The notes below the pieces were generated by a model, which saw only the letters and a list, made by a program, of their open reading frames with translations, made no database searches and was not told the DNA's origin. The position numbers and the translations under genes were made by a program. This document shows, piece after piece, positions 54,807 through 61,913 of a DNA stretch of 64,000 nucleotides; position 1 is the first letter of the stretch, and the number at the start of each line of letters is the position of its first letter. This DNA is from Chitinophagaceae bacterium (GTDB lineage: Bacteria > Bacteroidota > Bacteroidia > Chitinophagales > Chitinophagaceae), in NCBI GenBank assembly GCA_023957755.1, contig JAMLGT010000001.1:1-64000 (forward strand), given 5' to 3'.

Positions 54807-54828
54807 AAAACGTTTTGGTATAACGTTA
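54807..54828. promoter_or_regulatory. Candidate operator of the inositol/phytate locus
   Basis: AAAACGTTTT (54807-54816) and TAACGTTA (54821-54828) are perfect palindromes centred on CG, spaced 13 bases centre to centre. LacI family operators are commonly A/T-rich palindromes with a central CG. They sit in the 120-base divergent gap between the TonB receptor and the PafA-type gene, and a LacI-type regulator is encoded in the cluster. Binding is inference. Confidence 0.4.
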
Positions 54829-54875
54829 AACTATCGTAAGTTTATCAAAATTTTTTAATTGACCAAATTTATTTT

Positions 54876-56510
54876 ATGAAAAGAGTAATAATCCTGTCTT
54901 TCTTATTTGCAGCTTCCCTGCAAATATTTGGGCAGAAAAATGAAGGAGGCTTCAACCTGGAACGCCCCAAACTGGTAGTGGGCATTATGCTGGATCAAAT
55001 GCGGCTTGATTACTTCTATCGCTACTATGATTCCTATAAACCTAACGGAGGGTTCAGGAGACTCTTATCAGAAGGTTTCTCATGTGAAAATGCCATAATT
55101 CCTTATGCACAGACGGTAACCGCAGTAGGCCACTCAAGTGTATATACCGGATCAGTACCCGCCTTTACGGGGATCATCGCCAATGAATGGTATAGCAAAG
55201 AAAAAGGGCGCACTGTGTATTGTGCAGAAGATAATGGTGTGAAAATCCTGGGAGGAACCGACTCATCAAAGCCCATGTCGCCCAAAAACTTATGGACAAC
55301 GACGATGACCGACGAGCTCAGGCTGGCAACCAATTTCAAAAGCAAGGTCATAGGCGTTGCCATCAAGGACCGGGCAAGCATTCTCCCTTCGGGCCACACC
55401 GCCAATGCCGCCTATTGGTACGATGACCTGAGCGGCAACTGGATATCCTCTACATATTATATGGATAAACTTCCTGACTGGGTAAAGAAATTCAATGATA
55501 GAAAACTGGTGGACAGCTTTTACAGAATAGGCTGGAATACACTTGCACCCATAACACAATACACACAAAGCACAAGCGACAACAAGAGCTATGAAGGAAA
55601 GTACAACGACGATGCCACAGTTACCTTCCCTCACAAGTTTACTGCCATGATCGGCAAAGACTACAAAGCTATCCGAGCCACACCCTATGGAAACACTCTC
55701 ACCTTAATGATAGCTAAAAAAATACTCGAAGAAGAAAATCTTGGAAACAGAGGGGTTACAGATTTTCTAAACCTCAGCCTTTCCTCCACAGATGTAATCG
55801 GACACATGTACGGACCCAATTCAATAGAGGTAGAGGATGTGTACAGGCGGGTCGATATCGAGCTGGGACAATTTCTGGATGAGCTTGACAAGCGGGTAGG
55901 GAAAGGCAATTATCTCTTGTTCCTGACTGCCGACCATGCTGCCACTCAGGCTCCGGGATTTCTAAAAGAAAATAAATTGCCTGGCAATGCCATTACTTCC
56001 CCCACCAAAGAACTAAATGCGGCTATCCGTGAGAAGTTTGGAATTGCTGATGCCGTAATCAATACGTATGCATATCAGGTTTACCTCAATGACCCCGCCC
56101 TTTCGAACGCTAAAATTAAAAAGAGCAAGGTGGCAGACTTTATCATAGATTATCTGAATGCAAAAGATGAAGTCTATTTAGCCTATAACACTGAAGATAT
56201 TAATGAACTCAATCTTCCTACCGAGATAAAAGAGCGTTTTTTAAAAGGGTTCAACCCTAAACTCAGCGGCGATATTCAGATTATCATGAAGCCGGGGCAT
56301 CTTTATGGAAGTGAGACCGGAACCAACCACGGACTCTGGTATCCTTACGATTCGCATATTCCCTTAATGTTTTATGGATGGAAAGTGAAACCCGGGCAAC
56401 TAAACAGGGAGGTATATATGACTGATATTGCAGCTACCATCACCTCTATGCTACATATCCAAATGCCCAGTGGATGTATTGGGAAACCAATTTTTGAGGT
56501 GTGGAAATGA
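54876..56510 (+). CDS. pafA: PafA-type alkaline phosphatase
   Basis: This 544-residue secreted protein belongs to the alkaline phosphatase superfamily and looks like PafA, a broad phosphomonoesterase common in Bacteroidota. A signal peptide covers residues 1-19. The candidate nucleophile is Thr82 in AQTVTAVGHSS; Asn103 (IIANEW), Lys164 and Arg166 (AIKDRASIL) match the other PafA active-site residues in kind and spacing. Metal ligands appear in GIMLDQMR, LTADHAATQAPGF and TNHGLWYPYDSHIPLMFYG. It is divergent from the TonB receptor and followed 65 bases later by a phytase-like phosphatase, so it likely removes phosphate from inositol phosphates outside the cytoplasm. Confidence 0.85.
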   Translation: MKRVIILSFLFAASLQIFGQKNEGGFNLERPKLVVGIMLDQMRLDYFYRYYDSYKPNGGFRRLLSEGFSCENAIIPYAQTVTAVGHSSVYTGSVPAFTGIIANEWYSKEKGRTVYCAEDNGVKILGGTDSSKPMSPKNLWTTTMTDELRLATNFKSKVIGVAIKDRASILPSGHTANAAYWYDDLSGNWISSTYYMDKLPDWVKKFNDRKLVDSFYRIGWNTLAPITQYTQSTSDNKSYEGKYNDDATVTFPHKFTAMIGKDYKAIRATPYGNTLTLMIAKKILEEENLGNRGVTDFLNLSLSSTDVIGHMYGPNSIEVEDVYRRVDIELGQFLDELDKRVGKGNYLLFLTADHAATQAPGFLKENKLPGNAITSPTKELNAAIREKFGIADAVINTYAYQVYLNDPALSNAKIKKSKVADFIIDYLNAKDEVYLAYNTEDINELNLPTEIKERFLKGFNPKLSGDIQIIMKPGHLYGSETGTNHGLWYPYDSHIPLMFYGWKVKPGQLNREVYMTDIAATITSMLHIQMPSGCIGKPIFEVWK

Positions 56511-56575
56511 ATTTTGAACTTGCCCACGCAGGTTACTTTTTGAATTTATCTTTAATACAGCAAAAAAAACTCTAT

Positions 56576-57916
56576 ATGTTAAGAAAGTTTGCCTCATTAC
56601 TCGCAATACTCTTCAGTACATTGGGAAGCACCGGCCAACAGGTGCTTCCTTCTTACCTTGGCTCAAAAACCCTGTATCAATGTCAACAGGAACACTATAC
56701 TCCACCGCCACAAGGATATGCTCCCGTATTCATTAACCACGTGGGAAGGCATGGCGCCAGGCATCTTACCAAAGATGTCGCTTCTTCACTTGCATTCACG
56801 CTTCTGCAAAAAGCAGACAGCGCAGGGGCGCTTACTCCTAATGGAAAACGCCTTAAAGAAATGGTGACTAAACTCGAAAGAGTAGAAAAATCTGATGTGG
56901 AATCTATATCATACGAAGGCGGAACAGAACAGGAGCTGATTGCCGAAAGGGCTTATAAAAATTATCTGCCGGTTTTTGATCAGCCTCATCCTAAATTTTC
57001 CGTTACTGTGACAAAGAAGAAAAGGACTTCCCAAACCGCAGATGCTTTTTTATCGGGCCTAAGCAAGCTGATGACACTTCCCCACATCGAAAAAAAAGTA
57101 AACGATACCACACTTCGGTTCTACGACCTCTCCCCCGTATATGTCCAATTTGACGAAGAGGGCAATTGGACCACAGCTATCGAGGAGCTTAAAAAGGCAC
57201 ACCACTATGAGTCACTGACAACAAGGTTTACCCAACAATTTTTCACTCCCGATTTCTTTAAGAAACTTAAGAATAAGGACTGTGCTAAGTTTACCGACAA
57301 TATATTCGGATTTGAATCTATCCTCTTCTCAATAAGAAAAGAAATTGCCGACCACGGATATAGTGCATCAGACATCAGTTTCTCTGAGTTTTTCGACTGT
57401 AATGATCTGGAGACTCTGGGAAGAATCGACGATGCTGAAGATTTCTTAGTAAAAGGGCCCGGACAGAACAATATGGGAATTCAGGTTAAGATTGCGGTTC
57501 CTCTACTTGCCGATTTTATCAACTCCACAGATACCTACATTCGCTCAAAGCCAATAGATGTGCAATTAAGGTTCACCCATGCGGAAGCTATTGCTCCTTA
57601 TGCAGCACTGCTGGGCGTCAGCGGAGCTAGCGAATCTACAGACATCATAGGCAATTACAGTAAATATTGGGATGCGGCCAGGGTAATTCCGCTGAGTTCA
57701 AATATTCAATGGGTATTGTACAAGAAAAAAGGGAAAAAGAAATATCTGGTGAAGGTGTTACTAAATGAAAAAGAGGTGGCCATCACAGGCCTGAGCACTG
57801 ACACCTTTCCATACTATAATTGGAAAGATCTCAGATCTTTCTATAAGAAGAGAATTGCGCAACTGGGGAGCAGTCTCAACGAAAATGGATATCAATACCT
57901 GCTGCGGACAAAATAA
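56576..57916 (+). CDS. Histidine phosphatase of MINPP type (phytase)
   Basis: The start at 56576 heads a signal peptide (MLRKFASLLAILFSTLGSTG) and gives 446 residues; the frame open from 56501 overlaps pafA and is not a likely start. The active site is RHGAR (residues 58-62), the branch 2 histidine phosphatase nucleophile, and the proton-donor motif is HAE (residues 335-337) in RFTHAEAIAPYAAL. HAE in place of HD is the mark of multiple inositol polyphosphate phosphatases, which include bacterial phytases. Given the adjacent inositol catabolic cluster, dephosphorylation of phytate to inositol and phosphate in the periplasm or outside is a strong prediction. Confidence 0.85.
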   Translation: MLRKFASLLAILFSTLGSTGQQVLPSYLGSKTLYQCQQEHYTPPPQGYAPVFINHVGRHGARHLTKDVASSLAFTLLQKADSAGALTPNGKRLKEMVTKLERVEKSDVESISYEGGTEQELIAERAYKNYLPVFDQPHPKFSVTVTKKKRTSQTADAFLSGLSKLMTLPHIEKKVNDTTLRFYDLSPVYVQFDEEGNWTTAIEELKKAHHYESLTTRFTQQFFTPDFFKKLKNKDCAKFTDNIFGFESILFSIRKEIADHGYSASDISFSEFFDCNDLETLGRIDDAEDFLVKGPGQNNMGIQVKIAVPLLADFINSTDTYIRSKPIDVQLRFTHAEAIAPYAALLGVSGASESTDIIGNYSKYWDAARVIPLSSNIQWVLYKKKGKKKYLVKVLLNEKEVAITGLSTDTFPYYNWKDLRSFYKKRIAQLGSSLNENGYQYLLRTK

Positions 57917-57970
57917 TCAGTCAGATACTAACCTATAAGACAAGTATGAAGCCGGAGGTCGTGAACATGC

Positions 57971-58633
57971 CTAATCCAGCGCGCGCGCCAGAAAATCAAT
58001 CAGAGGCTTTATGGCAGAAAAAGTGGACACTACTTTCCTGACCAATCCCTTTGAGGTGAGATCCGGGTCATCAATGGCTGTCCCCGTGATATAACTTTTC
58101 ATTTTAAGGTATTCTGCGGCTGGGTTGCTATCCTCATATCCCTGAGGAATGCGCGATAGTTTGTCATCCTCTTCCAACACGCCAAACAATTTCTTAAACT
58201 TCTTTTCCTTTAGGATAGATGTAAATTCATCAAAATTGTAATCTATCTCCTGCCTTATCTTCTTTAGGTCTGCCACATCAGGGTGCCAGATGCCTCCTCC
58301 ACAATAGGTGAGGCCTCCGGGTTGAATATGAAGATAATACCCGGGGAAATGCACCCGCTTACCTCCCTTGTTAAACCCGGCTGCAAAATGAACCTTATAG
58401 GGTGTCTTATCTTTTGAGAAACGCACATCTCTAAAAATTCTGAATACACATTCCTTCACCTGTAAATGGCCTATTTCCGGATCTACTTTACCATATTCGG
58501 TAATAATCTGCTGAATCAGATTTTCAAAATCCGACTTTGCTGCCAGGTACTTATCCCTATGAGCATCAAACCATACCTTATTATTATTTTTCTTTAGCTG
58601 CGCGAGGAATTGCAGTGTGGAGGGTTGGAGCAT
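57971..58633 (-). CDS. DUF2461 domain protein
   Basis: The 220-residue protein matches the DUF2461 (TIGR02453) family: FLAQLKKNNNKVWFDAHRDK at the start, FRIFRDVRFSKDKTPYKVHF, HFPGYYLHIQPGGLTYCGGG, and KGLVRKVVSTFSAIKPLIDF. It has no signal peptide. The function of this widespread family is unknown. It is convergent with the phytase-like gene and faces the first tRNA-Gln gene. Confidence 0.85.
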   Translation of the reverse strand: MLQPSTLQFLAQLKKNNNKVWFDAHRDKYLAAKSDFENLIQQIITEYGKVDPEIGHLQVKECVFRIFRDVRFSKDKTPYKVHFAAGFNKGGKRVHFPGYYLHIQPGGLTYCGGGIWHPDVADLKKIRQEIDYNFDEFTSILKEKKFKKLFGVLEEDDKLSRIPQGYEDSNPAAEYLKMKSYITGTAIDDPDLTSKGLVRKVVSTFSAIKPLIDFLARALD

Positions 58634-58829
58634 ATTCAGATGTTTTCAGTTGCATTGAGGCCCGAATTTACCAATTTTGATATTCTTCATAAGAATATGC
58701 TTTCCTGAAGCTGGAATTTGCTGCGTTTCGCTCCAAATCATCCCCAGGCTTATCAGTCGGATTTTTACCGGGTTGAAGCCGGAATAAAATAAAACCTTCT
58801 GTATTTTTTGAAATTTTTACAGCAAAACT

Positions 58830-58837
58830 TACCTTTG
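58830..58837 (+). promoter_or_regulatory. -7 box of tRNA-Gln(TTG)
   Basis: TACCTTTG matches TAnnTTTG and ends 8 bases before the tRNA start. Confidence 0.5.
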
Positions 58838-58845
58838 CCGTCCTT

Positions 58846-58916
58846 TGTCCCATAGTATAAAGGTAGTACGACAGATTTTGATTCTGTTTGTCGAGGTTCG
58901 AATCCTCGTGGGACAA
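58846..58916 (+). tRNA. tRNA-Gln (anticodon TTG)
   Basis: The acceptor arms TGTCCCA and TGGGACA pair fully, the anticodon stem ACAGA/TCTGT encloses TTTTGAT (anticodon TTG), and the T arm is CGAGGTTCGAATCCTCG. The length of 71 nt is right for class I. CCA is not encoded. The sequence is nearly identical to the second tRNA-Gln except in the D loop and around the anticodon. Confidence 0.95.
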
Positions 58917-58926
58917 CGGAATAACA

Positions 58927-58951
58927 GGGTGTATCTCAAAAAGATACACCC
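58927..58951 (+). terminator. Terminator after tRNA-Gln(TTG)
   Basis: A 10-bp stem GGGTGTATCT/AGATACACCC with a 5-base loop followed by CTTT lies 10 bases after the tRNA. Confidence 0.75.
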
Positions 58952-59050
58952 TTTGACTTTCAGGAAAGCCATCCGGGAATTAGTTGAGCCGGTCTCCAAT
59001 TTTTAATTAGCCTTTGATTACCCACTCAACTTATTTTTCCATCATTTGAC

Positions 59051-59058
59051 TAACTTTG
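59051..59058 (+). promoter_or_regulatory. -7 box of tRNA-Gln(CTG)
   Basis: TAACTTTG matches TAnnTTTG and ends 8 bases before the tRNA start, exactly as for the TTG isoacceptor. Confidence 0.5.
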
Positions 59059-59066
59059 CAAGCCGC

Positions 59067-59137
59067 TGTCCCATAGTATAACGGTAGTACGACAGACTCT
59101 GACTCTGTTTGTCGAGGTTCGAATCCTCGTGGGACAA
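59067..59137 (+). tRNA. tRNA-Gln (anticodon CTG)
   Basis: Acceptor arms TGTCCCA/TGGGACA, anticodon stem ACAGA/TCTGT around CTCTGAC (anticodon CTG), and T arm CGAGGTTCGAATCCTCG. The two tRNA-Gln genes differ mainly in the anticodon loop, so one is a recent duplicate of the other with a shifted anticodon. Each has its own promoter box and terminator. Confidence 0.95.
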
Positions 59138-59139
59138 CA

Positions 59140-59180
59140 AAAAAAGGCTGTCACACTTCACCAAAGTGGCAGCCTTTTTT
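59140..59180 (+). terminator. Terminator after tRNA-Gln(CTG)
   Basis: An 11-bp stem made of an A run plus AGGCTG and its complement, CAGCCT plus a T run, with an apparently structured loop follows the tRNA directly. Confidence 0.8.
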
Positions 59181-59234
59181 AATTTGACCTATTGATTGGT
59201 AGCTCAACCTGCGGCGTGAAGCTATCCCCTAAAT

Positions 59235-59265
59235 AAAAAAGCTGCCAACCGGGTGACAGCTTTTT
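59235..59265 (-). terminator. Terminator of the type IX cargo gene pair
   Basis: AAAAAGCTG and CAGCTTTTT pair around a 12-base loop, 20 bases beyond the stop of the minus-strand cargo gene. The A run on the left gives the U-tract for the minus strand. Confidence 0.7.
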
Positions 59266-59287
59266 AAAGATTGCCTGACTATTTCCC

Positions 59288-60223
59288 TTATCTTAATACA
59301 ATTCTCTGCGTGATGCCGGCTTCCTTCGATTTTAATTGTACCAAATAAATGCCTTTCGGATATTTTCCAAGGTTCAGCTGAATTGTTCCCTTGTCTCTCA
59401 CAATTATTCTCTGCTGATCTACAACTGCGCCCAGCGAATTGCTGATATTTATCACGACAGTCTGCCCTTTGAAGCCTTCCGGAATTTCCACATTTAATAT
59501 ATCTCTTGTAGGGTTAGGATAAAACCGGACAACCAACTGATCTTCATCTCCGAAATTCAGGACACGGGAAGGCGTGTAGGAATATTTTCCATCCTTATCC
59601 ACAGATTTGATACGGTAATACACAACACCCTTAATATCATGGTTATCCCTATACTGATAGGCAGCGCCAATGGGGCTTCCGGACGCCAGCACCCTTGCCA
59701 CATAATTGAAGTTAACCGCATCCCCGCTTCGTTCGATTTCAAAATGGACTGTGTTATCTTCCTGTAACGTTTTCCAGGTGAGCAATGCCGTCTGTCTATC
59801 CTGTTTAGTTGCCTTGAAATATTCCATCGTAACAGGAAGGGGCCCCATAGGACGATAGGTGGATGCCCATCCGTCTCCTATGCCTCCCTGAAAGAGATTA
59901 TTGTCTGCATGTGTCATAATTATTGAGTTCCATCCATCCCCTGTCCCTCCGTTATAGATTGCATTGGCCGATTGCAAAAATGAGGTCATTGACCATCCGT
60001 CACCGTCACCCCCCTTAAAAATAAGATTAGCAGATTGTTGGTGGGAAATCAAAGACCATCCGTCACCACTACCACCACTATAAATATTGATTGCAGACTG
60101 ACTGAACCCAACCATCGAATATCCATCTCCATTACCGCCCGTAAAAATTGCATTATTGGGAGGCTGCGCCATCGCCATTGAATAAGCGAGGCATAGCCAT
60201 AATGTGATTATGATACATTTCAT
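59288..60223 (-). CDS. Type IX secreted protein with GGxGDGW repeats and C-terminal sorting domain
   Basis: The 311-residue protein has a signal peptide (MKCIIITLWLCLAYSMAMAQ) and then five imperfect ~22-residue repeats with the core GGxGDGW or GGxGDGY (GGNGDGY, GGSGDGW, GGDGDGW, GGTGDGW, GGIGDGW), separated by QSAN-like segments. A fibronectin-like region follows (KATKQDRQTALLTWKTLQED, VYYRIKSVDKDGKYSY). The last ~80 residues, from VVRFYPNPTRDILNVEI to GIYLVQLKSK ending in R, are a type A type IX sorting domain. It is predicted to be exported by the GldKLMN system. The repeat motif's function is unknown. It lies 24 bases after the FGE-like gene. Confidence 0.85.
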   Translation of the reverse strand: MKCIIITLWLCLAYSMAMAQPPNNAIFTGGNGDGYSMVGFSQSAINIYSGGSGDGWSLISHQQSANLIFKGGDGDGWSMTSFLQSANAIYNGGTGDGWNSIIMTHADNNLFQGGIGDGWASTYRPMGPLPVTMEYFKATKQDRQTALLTWKTLQEDNTVHFEIERSGDAVNFNYVARVLASGSPIGAAYQYRDNHDIKGVVYYRIKSVDKDGKYSYTPSRVLNFGDEDQLVVRFYPNPTRDILNVEIPEGFKGQTVVINISNSLGAVVDQQRIIVRDKGTIQLNLGKYPKGIYLVQLKSKEAGITQRIVLR

Positions 60224-60247
60224 TGAAAAATGGTTTATAGGTTAAGA

Positions 60248-61645
60248 TTATAATGCACTTCTTACCAGCCGGAAACCATTTGTGGAGGTATTAACATCGT
60301 AAGGATAGGAAGAAAAGTAATTGGAATATAGCCTTTCAGAAATTCTTCCCTGGTCTATAACTGTATTATAGGCACCTCCCCGTGCTCCATACGCCTGATA
60401 CTTTGTCCATTCAGAAATGTCTGAAGAGCCTGCAGCATCCAGATAACCATCCCCGTGTACAGATGCGTCAATAGCAAGTCCATCAGCAGTGGCCATTGAA
60501 AAGCACACTTCGGATACATTGTCTCCCATATTCATTACTCCATAATAGGTGCCGCCGCTAAGCTCACGAGTAGATCCTGAAGTACGGGCAAAAATTCCTA
60601 CCCGTGTGGTGTAGGGCAACATACTCCCTATATTGGCATTCGCCGCTACAGGTGTATTTACAGACTCATCCGGCATCGCATTGTTATTGATTGCATTGGC
60701 CTGCACTATTGAAGTATTACCCCATACATATTCGTTAGGTACAGCAGGGTTATTATGGCCCCGACAGATTTTCTCAAACTCCAATTCCGACATTGGGCGC
60801 AGGCCACTCCAGTCAGCAAAAGCAGAAGTGCGTAGAAACCCTAAGCCATTCATAGCCTTATCCGGAGCCGGAGCCACCAGATTAGGATGTGTCCCGGTAA
60901 AAATGAGGTTCACATTATTTGCATTAGCTCTTGCCAGGTCCAAATGGTTTAAGAAATCCACAAATTGCTGCTGGCTACATTCGTATTTCATAGTCCATAT
61001 CGCATTGTACCCCTTTGGAAATGCAGAAGGGATATCGCCTGAAAGAGCGCCAAGTCCATTGGGATTCAGCATTCCGGTGGCCGAGTTGCCCAACGGAATA
61101 GGGTCGTTTGAACTTACCAGATAAGGGTTGGTGGTGTTGCCATCTCTGAAAGAGTAATTTTCAGTGCCGCCACTTCCAAGATAAAAACTACCGGCAGGGA
61201 TATAAACCATTTCCAGAGCGAAGACACGAATTTCAACCGTTTCATTGTCGAGAAGGCCATCGGCTCCATAATTCCACAAGAGTGTATTTCCGGTGAAATT
61301 GACATTACCTATTCCGTCAGCATCTCTGTAAATGAAAATTCCTTTCCCGTCTGCAGGTACCTGAGTGGACGCCCCTGTAGCTCCTGTGGCGCTGGTGATG
61401 GTGGCATGTCGCCAGTCGTTCGTGCCATTTTTTCTATACTTCACAAAAATCCACGCACCGTCATAGTTACTTTCGTTGGTGCTTGTGCGCCAGCTATTTT
61501 CCCAACTCACATCAAAGGTGACATTCGTTGTATGGGTAGAGGTATTTTTCCCAGATAAGTTTGCATTATCCACCAGAATGTTATTGGCAAGTAAATGCGT
61601 AGTAAAGAGTATGCCTCCCGTTAAAAAGTAGAGAACCTTTTTCAT
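60248..61645 (-). CDS. Secreted FGE/SUMF1-fold protein
   Basis: The 465-residue protein has a signal peptide (MKKVLYFLTGGILFTTHLLA), an N-terminal beta-sandwich-like domain of ~150 residues, and a formylglycine-generating-enzyme type domain from MVYIPAGSFYLGSGG to STNGFRLVRSAL. Typical FGE blocks are MSELEFEKICRG, MGDNVSEVCFS and AYGARGGAYN. The cysteine pair used for catalysis in true FGEs is not evident, so a structural or binding role is likelier. It has no sorting domain of its own but is co-transcribed with a type IX cargo protein 24 bases downstream. Confidence 0.82.
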   Translation of the reverse strand: MKKVLYFLTGGILFTTHLLANNILVDNANLSGKNTSTHTTNVTFDVSWENSWRTSTNESNYDGAWIFVKYRKNGTNDWRHATITSATGATGASTQVPADGKGIFIYRDADGIGNVNFTGNTLLWNYGADGLLDNETVEIRVFALEMVYIPAGSFYLGSGGTENYSFRDGNTTNPYLVSSNDPIPLGNSATGMLNPNGLGALSGDIPSAFPKGYNAIWTMKYECSQQQFVDFLNHLDLARANANNVNLIFTGTHPNLVAPAPDKAMNGLGFLRTSAFADWSGLRPMSELEFEKICRGHNNPAVPNEYVWGNTSIVQANAINNNAMPDESVNTPVAANANIGSMLPYTTRVGIFARTSGSTRELSGGTYYGVMNMGDNVSEVCFSMATADGLAIDASVHGDGYLDAAGSSDISEWTKYQAYGARGGAYNTVIDQGRISERLYSNYFSSYPYDVNTSTNGFRLVRSAL

Positions 61646-61913
61646 TTTTTTATTGTTTTAAAATTTCCTGTAAATCTATCTCCGCAATCATTGTGTGTCT
61701 ATACCCTGTTGAGGGTATTTTTCCTTTTATGCCGATGGCAACCATAGGGCTATTTCTCACCCCAATCCAAGAACTGCCTGGTTTACACACCTGATCAAAT
61801 GAATTACGGCCCTGCATTGATTTTGAAGACAAGTAAGAAAAGGGTCATTTAACCCGACGAGGCCACATTTTTTAGAAATACATTCATCCTGAAATCAACC
61901 GGCCAATCTTGTC

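Noticed and set aside
58668-58949. A 93-residue minus-strand frame between DUF2461 and the tRNA genes
   Set aside because: It runs antisense through the complete tRNA-Gln(TTG) gene and its terminator; it has no recognisable protein features.
59288-60223. Direct repeats in the GGxGDGW region considered as a CRISPR or DNA-level tandem repeat
   Set aside because: The repeat is imperfect at DNA level and in frame with a secreted protein; no spacer-repeat structure or cas gene exists in the window.
61650-61832. A 60-residue minus-strand frame upstream of the FGE-like gene
   Set aside because: No signal, domain or promoter supports it; it is within normal expectation for a chance open frame in a 268-base gap.
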